Made by a program: the position numbers and the translations under genes. From Chloroflexia bacterium (lineage in GTDB: Bacteria > Chloroflexota > Chloroflexia > Thermomicrobiales > UBA6265), in contig JACCYK010000453.1 in the NCBI GenBank assembly GCA_013696525.1, forward strand, positions 1 to 7,486: a DNA stretch of 7,486 nucleotides. The letters are read 5' to 3'. Shown here one piece after another: positions 1-7,486 of this stretch. The notes under the pieces are model-generated. The model worked only from the letters and a program-made list of their open reading frames with translations. It ran no database searches and was not told where the DNA came from. Each line of letters starts with the position of its first letter. Positions within the stretch are counted from its first letter, which is position 1.

Positions 1-3956
<3,956 letters not shown>

Positions 3957-3964
3957 CGGGCCGG

Positions 3965-3970
3965 TCCTTT
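3965..3970 (-). promoter_or_regulatory. Ribosome binding site of gltB
   Basis: AAAGGA on the minus strand lies 8 bases before the ATG at 3956. This is good Shine-Dalgarno spacing and decides between Met1 and the in-frame Met4. Confidence 0.7.
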
Positions 3971-3985
3971 CTGCTGGTCTGGTCG

Positions 3986-4027
3986 GGCGCGGCGGGAAGG
4001 TCGGTGGGACCTCGTGCTATCCGCGCC
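3986..4027 (-). promoter_or_regulatory. Leader stem-loop just upstream of gltB
   Basis: Seen directly: a perfect 7-bp outer stem (3986-3992 GGCGCGG with 4021-4027 CCGCGCC) encloses a perfect 5-bp inner hairpin (3998-4002 AGGTC with 4008-4012 GACCT, loop of 5). On the gltB transcript it would end about 15 bases before the ribosome binding site. There is no U-run after it, so it is not a classic terminator. It could influence translation or mRNA stability, but in GC-rich DNA such stems also arise by chance. I do not recognise a known riboswitch or T-box here. Confidence 0.35.
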
Positions 4028-4145
4028 GGTCCACTCGTGGCAAAGCGCCAAAGCGCGAGTAAGAGATCGAGCTATGCGTCTCGCTGGCGAGGCCAGGCGA
4101 CCGGCGATCGCAAACAGAACGGACCACGTCAGTGTGGAGGTTTCT

Positions 4146-4174
4146 AGTTTAGCGGCGGCCGGGCCAAGGACGAA
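4146..4174 (-). promoter_or_regulatory. Weak promoter candidate for gltB
   Basis: On the minus strand, TTCGTC (4174-4169) and TAAACT (4151-4146) are separated by 17 bases. The -10-like box is reasonable and lies in a locally AT-richer patch; the -35 match is poor. Transcription would start near 4139, leaving a leader of roughly 180 bases that contains the stem-loop at 3986-4027. This is a pattern match only. Confidence 0.2.
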
Positions 4175-4185
4175 GGTATCCACCG

Positions 4186-4224
4186 CCAAGAATCAGGCGC
4201 GGTGACTTTGGGCACCGCGCCCAA
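4186..4224 (-). terminator. GC-rich hairpin, candidate terminator of the toxin-antitoxin transcript
   Basis: On the minus strand GGCGCGGTG (4221-4213) pairs perfectly with CACCGCGCC (4204-4196) around an 8-base loop. Two wobble pairs and one U-A pair extend the stem to about 12 bp. It is followed by TTCTT (4192-4188), a short, imperfect U-tract, and lies about 57 bases past the toxin stop, where a terminator would be expected. An overlapping hairpin, TTTGGGC/GCCCAAA (4207-4225), is mutually exclusive with it. It could therefore be a simple terminator or an attenuator-like switch ahead of gltB. Confidence 0.4.
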
Positions 4225-4280
4225 ACCAGGCGAGATTTTTGTGCAACATGCTGGAAGGAGGAGGGACGCCGCCAGCGTGA

Positions 4281-4629
4281 TCAGCGCACCCTCACCCCGC
4301 GGGGCGTGACCACCACATAGCGGAAGAGTTGATCCTGATGCGTGGCGAACAGCCGCTCAAGCGCCGCGATTTTTTGTTGGGCAGTCGAGTCCAACGGAAG
4401 ACGGAGCAGGATGATCCCGGTGTGAGGAAGCTCGCGCTGGAAGATGAGATCACCGAAATCCTTGTCATTGGTGATGAGGATGCGTTGCTCGCGATGGGCG
4501 ATGTCCAAGACTTCCCGATCAGGGAGTCCGGGTGGATAGTCACGCCCAATCCGGGAGCTGTCGTGGCCGTGGTTGATTGAGAAAGACGGCGATCCGGGCC
4601 TCGACGTTTTGATCGAGGAGAAACCTCAT
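4281..4629 (-). pseudogene. Frameshifted DUF5615 (PIN-like) toxin
   Basis: Second gene of a toxin-antitoxin pair; DUF5615 proteins are small PIN-like putative ribonucleases usually found next to DUF433 proteins. Translation from the ATG at 4629 gives MRFLLDQNVEARIAVFLNQ and then leaves frame, stopping at 4540-4542 after 29 residues. Removing one C from the CC of CAACCACGG (about 4571-4572) restores a continuous 115-residue protein: HGHDS, GRDYPPGLPDREVLDIA, then ITNDKDFGDLIF and VVVTPRG up to the TGA at 4281. This matches the family in length and in both acidic motifs (Asp6; Asp55/Asp57). The span is 349 bases, one more than a whole number of codons. A restart at TTG 4508 would give about 75 residues lacking Asp6, probably inactive. 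The start overlaps the antitoxin stop (ATGA). A sequencing error is the main alternative. Confidence 0.88.
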
Positions 4630-4871
4630 ACAGGGCTTGGCTGGCGATCGGAGGCGGCTTTCTCCCGCACGGCAACGGTGGCGTAGCGTAGGGCCGCCTT
4701 CACGTCGTCGACTGACAATTCGGGATAGTCAAGGAAAAACTCGCCCAGGTCGGGGTCGGCTGCCAGCTTGGCGAGAATCAACTCCACCGGCATCCGCGTG
4801 CCTTTGATGACCGGCTTGCCGGCTAAGACCTCGGGGTCAATGGTAATCCTCGCCGCGATTTCGGTTGGCAT
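4626..4871 (-). CDS. DUF433 family antitoxin
   Basis: An 81-residue protein with the DUF433 hallmark: a short beta start (RITIDPEVLAGKP), then VIKGTRMPVELILAKLA, then DYPELSVDDVKAALRYA. This is the small winged/three-helix DNA-binding-like fold typical of antitoxins paired with DUF5615 toxins. It should bind and neutralise the toxin and may repress its own promoter (family knowledge). The length is normal, and the insertion-free core looks intact. Its TGA overlaps the toxin ATG by ATGA, indicating translational coupling in one operon. There is no strong Shine-Dalgarno sequence before the ATG at 4871; GAAAG lies about 13 bases upstream. With the toxin frameshifted, the antitoxin may now be an orphan. 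Confidence 0.9.
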   Translation of the reverse strand: MPTEIAARITIDPEVLAGKPVIKGTRMPVELILAKLAADPDLGEFFLDYPELSVDDVKAALRYATVAVREKAASDRQPSPV

Positions 4872-4921
4872 CGCTGTTCAACGCTTTCAATAGGTTCAGC
4901 CCGGTGTCAAACGTCCAAGCG

Positions 4922-4950
4922 ATGGTAGCCGACGGTCGGTTGCTGGTCAG
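4922..4950 (-). promoter_or_regulatory. Candidate promoter of the toxin-antitoxin operon
   Basis: Minus-strand CTGACC (4950-4945) and TACCAT (4927-4922) are separated by exactly 17 bases; each hexamer matches the sigma-70 consensus at 4 of 6 positions. It would start transcription about 45 bases before the antitoxin ATG. A perfect TTGACA at 4910-4905 has no good -10 partner before the gene, so I ranked it lower. This is a pattern match only. Confidence 0.25.
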
Positions 4951-4958
4951 GACAATCG

Positions 4959-4964
4959 TATCAT
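4959..4964 (+). promoter_or_regulatory. Possible -10 box for the glutamine-synthetase-like gene
   Basis: TATCAT on the plus strand matches the -10 consensus at 5 of 6 positions, but the hexamer 17 bases upstream (TCGGTT, 4936-4941) is a poor -35. It lies in the divergent gap 4872-5137, which holds no gene of its own. It would give a leader of about 165 bases. Confidence 0.18.
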
Positions 4965-5123
4965 GTGGCGAAAACGTGCCGTGCCGGGGGCGTGGCCCGA
5001 GACTCATCGCCTTTCCACCCCGCGCCGCGGTCGATGGCCGGGCGGTCGTTGTCAGCCGCTGCCGGGCACGCTAAGCTGACCGCATCGGGCGGTTGGACGC
5101 CGCGCCCAAAGGGGCGGCTCGCC

Positions 5124-5128
5124 GAGGA
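5124..5128 (+). promoter_or_regulatory. Ribosome binding site deciding the start of the glutamine-synthetase-like gene
   Basis: GAGGA sits 9 bases before the ATG at 5138. It favours this start over the in-frame TTG at 5093, which would add 15 residues that do not resemble the family. Confidence 0.6.
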
Positions 5129-5137
5129 CAGGGGCGG

Positions 5138-6508
5138 ATGACGGCGACGCTTGAGCAGGCAACCGAGCGCGATCCCGAGCTGGCCGAGGCCGTGCGGGAG
5201 CGCACCGCCAGCGCGGGCGTCCGCCTGGTCGATTTGCAGTTCAGCGACCTGGCCGGCGGGGCGCGGGCGATGACGATCCCCAGCGATCTCCTGCCGGTGG
5301 TGCTGACCCACGGCTACCGGTTCGACGGCTCGGCGGTGACGGGCGGCCAGCGCGAGGTCGAGCTCGATCTCTACCTGGTGCCGGACCCCGGCACGCTGAT
5401 GATCTTTCCCGAGCAGCCTGATGCCCCTCAAGGGCGATCGCCGCGCCGGGCCCAGCTCTCCTGCTCCGTTCAACGCCGCGATGGGCAACCCTTTGCCGGC
5501 GACCCGCGGTCGGTGCTGGAGCGGGTGCTGGCCGAGGCGCGGGCCGCCGGCTACGACTACCAGGTGGCGATCGAGCTGGAGTTCTATCTCTTCGACCGGC
5601 CGCCGGCCGAGGTCATCACGCGGCCGGACCCGGTCGGCTATTACGGCGTCGGCCCGGAAGTCAGCGCGGCGGCGCGGGACGACACCATCGTCACCCTGCA
5701 ACTGATGGGGATGGCGGTCGGCGGCGCCCACCACGAGACCGGACCGGGACAGGAAGAGCTCGATCTGCTGCCGGCCCCGGCGCTGCGGATTGCCGATCAG
5801 GTACTGACGGTGCGGCAGGTCATCCGGACGGTGGCGCAACGACACGGCCTGCGGGCGAATTTCATGCCGAAACCGCTGACCCAGGCGCCGGGCTCCGGCA
5901 TGCACGTCTTCCAGCGGCTGGCCCGGCTGGCCGATGGCGGAGACGCCCTACGGGGCGACGGCGACAACATTTCCTCAATCGCGCGGCAGGCGATCGCCGG
6001 CCAGCTTGCCCACGCGGCGGCGATGTGCCTGGTCGTCTGTCCGACGGTGAACTCGTACAAGCGGCTGGCGGCGGGACACCGGGCGCCGCGGCACGCGACC
6101 TGGGCCCGTCTGACCCAGGATTCGTTGATCCGCATCCCGTCCTGGACCGCCGCCGCCCACGCCGGGGTCGAGCTGGAGCTACGCTCGCCCGACAACATGG
6201 CGAACCCCTACCTGGCGCTGGCGGTGGCGCTGGCCTGCGCCCTCGACGGGATGCGGACCGGGGATGAGCCGCCGGCGCCGCTGGACGAGAACCTGGTTCG
6301 CTACGACGACGACGAGTTGCATCGATTGGGCGTCACCCGTCTGCCATCGACCCTGGGCGATGCCCTGCACGTCTTTCGCGAGGACGAGGTGGTGCGGGCG
6401 GCGCTCGGTGATTACGTGAGCGACCAATTGGTGCAGGTCAAGCAGGCGGAGTGGGTCGAGTACCGGCGCCACGTCAGCCCCTGGGAGCAGGCCCGCTACG
6501 GGGAGTAG
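5138..6508 (+). CDS. Type-I glutamine-synthetase-family ligase with altered active site
   Basis: 456 residues, the usual length of short (alpha-type) GSI without the Tyr adenylylation insert. The N-terminal beta-grasp domain carries RFDGSAVTG (Asp63, the latch aspartate) and DLYLVPDPGTLMIFP. The catalytic domain has IELEFYLF (Glu146, Glu148), AHHETGPGQEELDL (Glu200, Glu207), PKPLTQAPGSGMH (His256), TVNSYKRL (Arg309), LIRIPS (Arg332), ELRSPD (Arg349) and ANPYLALAVALACALDGM. It ends in the family-like SPWEQARYG. Metal-binding and phosphate-handling residues are mostly kept, but by alignment from memory the usual flap Glu of GYEAP is Arg315 (GHRAP), the second Arg of SARNRS is Gln327, the usual Asn of NGSGMH is Pro251 and the second Ser of DGSS is Ala66. 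The family reaction is ATP-dependent gamma-glutamyl phosphate formation. Ammonia may not be the acceptor here; a gamma-glutamyl-amine ligase is plausible (inference). Confidence 0.93.
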   Translation: MTATLEQATERDPELAEAVRERTASAGVRLVDLQFSDLAGGARAMTIPSDLLPVVLTHGYRFDGSAVTGGQREVELDLYLVPDPGTLMIFPEQPDAPQGRSPRRAQLSCSVQRRDGQPFAGDPRSVLERVLAEARAAGYDYQVAIELEFYLFDRPPAEVITRPDPVGYYGVGPEVSAAARDDTIVTLQLMGMAVGGAHHETGPGQEELDLLPAPALRIADQVLTVRQVIRTVAQRHGLRANFMPKPLTQAPGSGMHVFQRLARLADGGDALRGDGDNISSIARQAIAGQLAHAAAMCLVVCPTVNSYKRLAAGHRAPRHATWARLTQDSLIRIPSWTAAAHAGVELELRSPDNMANPYLALAVALACALDGMRTGDEPPAPLDENLVRYDDDELHRLGVTRLPSTLGDALHVFREDEVVRAALGDYVSDQLVQVKQAEWVEYRRHVSPWEQARYGE

Positions 6509-6620
6509 CGAGAGTCCATCCGGCGCAAAAGGATCAACAAGTGGCGCGGCCCTCGACATGCGTTTTGATCGCAATGGTTCGTCGCGATTGGTTTCCATGG
6601 CGACACCGCGCGTTGGTGAG
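6509..6620 (+). other. Non-coding gap after the glutamine-synthetase-like gene
   Basis: This is the first part of a 373-base gene-free region (6509-6881). I see no convincing terminator after the stop at 6506-6508, no tRNA and no small gene with a ribosome binding site. An open frame (6451-6885) crosses it, but its translation resembles no family and it overlaps both neighbours. Confidence 0.5.
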
Positions 6621-6669
6621 GCGCTGGACTGAAGTCCGCGCTGAGCATCACGAAGTCCTTTCAGGACTA
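6621..6669 (+). repeat. Left arm of a large imperfect inverted repeat
   Basis: A 49-base arm whose reverse complement matches 6768-6816 at 41 of 49 positions with no gaps. It contains two perfect small hairpins: GGACT-GA-AGTCC (6626-6637) and AGTCCT-TTC-AGGACT (6654-6668). Between them lies GCGCTGA, shared with the other arm. Such hairpin pairs in intergenic DNA resemble REP/BIME or MITE-like elements. I found no transposase nearby. Confidence 0.8.
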
Positions 6670-6767
6670 AGCACGATCGGCCCCATAGGGGCGTGCTGGT
6701 CGATCGGGGTTCGATCGTTGCTAAATCTGGTCGACTACGGCGATTCCGCGCACGAACGGCACGTTCT
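6670..6767 (+). other. Hairpin-rich spacer between the inverted arms
   Basis: 98 bases separating the two arms, with further dyads: GCACG/CGTGC (6671-6675 with 6692-6696) outside CCCC-ATA-GGGG (6681-6691); CGATC/GATCG (6701-6705 with 6713-6717); and GAACG-GCA-CGTTC (6754-6766). No coding pattern is recognised. It could be the loop of a long cruciform or RNA, or the body of a small non-autonomous element. Confidence 0.5.
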
Positions 6768-6816
6768 CAGTCCTGAAAGGACTTTTCGGTGTTCAGCGCG
6801 GAATTCATTCCAGCGC
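6768..6816 (+). repeat. Right arm of a large imperfect inverted repeat
   Basis: Partner of 6621-6669. It contains AGTCCT-GAA-AGGACT (6769-6783) and GGAAT-TC-ATTCC (6800-6811). The second hairpin differs from the left-arm version at two positions that pair with each other (C-G becomes A-T), so the stem is preserved. Differences between the arms otherwise cluster in the linker between the two small hairpins. It ends about 65 bases before the regulator start, so it may lie in that gene's leader or promoter region. Confidence 0.8.
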
Positions 6817-6881
6817 GAGGCCAGCGCGATATTTCGATGTAGGAACCGTTCATCCGAGTTTCACGAACCACGCTACCAGCG

Positions 6882-7486
6882 ATGATCACCGTCGCCGACG
6901 TCATCGCCCTGGCGCTACCCGCCGGGACCGAACTCGTGGCCGGGGCCGCCGGCCTGGGCCGGGAGGTGACCTGGGCAACCCGGCTGCGGCCCAGCCCGCC
7001 GGCGTTCGAGCATCTGAGCGGCGGTGAGCTGGTGCTGTTGCCGGTCCAGGTGCTGGAGCAGCTTGACGAACGGCTGACGCTGGACGATGCGGTGCGCCAG
7101 CTCGCCGCCTTTGCCGTCGCCGCGATCGCGGTCCAAGGCGCGATAACGCCGGCCAGCCTGGTTGCCGCCGAGGAGGCCGGGGTGCCCCTGTTGGTGCTGC
7201 CGGCGGGGGCTGAACTGGGGCCGTTGGAGCGCGACGCGGCCCGGCTGATCACCGAACGGCGGCGCGACGTGCAGCGCCGGGGCCGTGACGTCGGCCGCCA
7301 GTTGATGGAGCTGGCGATCTCCGGCGAGCCGGTGGCGAATGTGGTGCGAGCGATGGCGGAAGTCTCCGGCCGGGCGGTGGCGCTCGAAGCCGGGGATGGC
7401 CGGCTCCTGGCCTACCACGCCCCCGGCGCCCGCGACCTCGGGCGGGAGCGGGTCGCGGCGTTGGCCGCCCGCGCGCGGGGTCCGCT
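6882..7486 (+). CDS. PucR family transcriptional regulator, N-terminal part
   Basis: 201 codons are visible; the rest lies beyond the right edge. The start MITVADVIALALPAGTELVA, then GLGREVTWATRLRP, HLSGGELVLLP and the stretch ending GVPLLVLPAG are typical of the PucR N-terminal ligand-sensing domain (about residues 1-120). A linker helix rich in Arg and Glu follows (ITERRRDVQRRGRDVGRQLMELAISGE), then the beginning of the middle CdaR-like domain (AEVSGRAVALEAGDGRLLAYHAPG). The C-terminal helix-turn-helix expected for the family is outside the window. Family members regulate purine catabolism or amine, amino-acid and sugar-acid use; its position downstream of, and on the same strand as, the glutamine-synthetase-like gene makes that gene a likely target (inference). 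There is no clear ribosome binding site before the ATG, so initiation may be leaderless or weak; the start is supported by the family-like N-terminus. Confidence 0.92.
   Translation, partial: MITVADVIALALPAGTELVAGAAGLGREVTWATRLRPSPPAFEHLSGGELVLLPVQVLEQLDERLTLDDAVRQLAAFAVAAIAVQGAITPASLVAAEEAGVPLLVLPAGAELGPLERDAARLITERRRDVQRRGRDVGRQLMELAISGEPVANVVRAMAEVSGRAVALEAGDGRLLAYHAPGARDLGRERVAALAARARGP

Noticed and set aside
3957..4280. T-box or known riboswitch in the gltB leader
   Set aside because: I could not find the T-box consensus or any riboswitch core; only generic stems are visible.
4329..4580. Plus-strand open frame of 83 codons opposite the toxin
   Set aside because: It is antisense to the toxin, whose repaired translation is a clear DUF5615 match.
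5093..5137. Upstream TTG start for the glutamine-synthetase-like gene
   Set aside because: It would add 15 residues of no family resemblance; the ATG at 5138 has GAGGA at good spacing.
4961..6598. Minus-strand open frames opposite the glutamine-synthetase-like gene (4961-5905, 5797-6198, 6179-6598)
   Set aside because: Low-complexity Arg/Pro/Ala-rich translations, with a well-supported gene on the other strand.
6451..6885. Plus-strand open frame of 144 codons spanning the repeat region
   Set aside because: It overlaps the end of the glutamine-synthetase-like gene and the regulator start, runs through the inverted repeat, lacks a family resemblance and has no convincing ribosome binding site.
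6767..7418. Minus-strand open frames opposite the PucR gene
   Set aside because: They are antisense to a recognisable PucR N-terminus; their composition is typical of shadow frames.

Overview
The window looks like the chromosome of a GC-rich bacterium and centres on glutamate/glutamine nitrogen metabolism. The PucR N-terminus, the DUF433/DUF5615 toxin-antitoxin pair and the overall style suggest a Chloroflexota (Thermomicrobia-like) genome. That assignment rests on family resemblance only; there is no rRNA or other marker gene here.

Layout. (1) Positions 1-3956, minus strand: the glutamate synthase (GOGAT) large subunit gltB, truncated at the left edge after about 1318 codons, inside the C-terminal GXGXG domain. 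(2) Positions 3957-4280: a 324-base leader/intergenic stretch holding the gltB ribosome binding site, a leader stem-loop, a weak promoter candidate and a strong GC-rich hairpin that competes with an overlapping second hairpin. (3) Positions 4281-4871, minus strand: a two-gene toxin-antitoxin module. The DUF433 antitoxin is intact and overlaps the DUF5615 (PIN-like) toxin by ATGA. The toxin is broken by a single-base frameshift. (4) Positions 4872-5137: a divergent intergenic region. (5) Positions 5138-6508, plus strand: a type-I glutamine-synthetase-family protein in which several residues of the ammonium/glutamate site are substituted, so it is more likely a glutamine-synthetase-like gamma-glutamyl ligase than an ordinary GlnA. 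(6) Positions 6509-6881: a non-coding region dominated by a pair of 49-base inverted arms (41/49 identical). Each arm folds into two small hairpins, and one hairpin shows a compensatory base-pair change between the arms. (7) Positions 6882-7486, plus strand: the start of a PucR-family transcriptional regulator, cut by the right edge.

How they fit. GOGAT uses glutamine plus 2-oxoglutarate to make two glutamates. The glutamine-synthetase-like ligase would activate glutamate at its gamma-carboxyl. PucR-type regulators commonly sit beside and control purine, amine or amino-acid utilisation genes, so the regulator may control the ligase (inference). The toxin-antitoxin pair looks like a decayed passenger inserted between the two nitrogen-metabolism genes.
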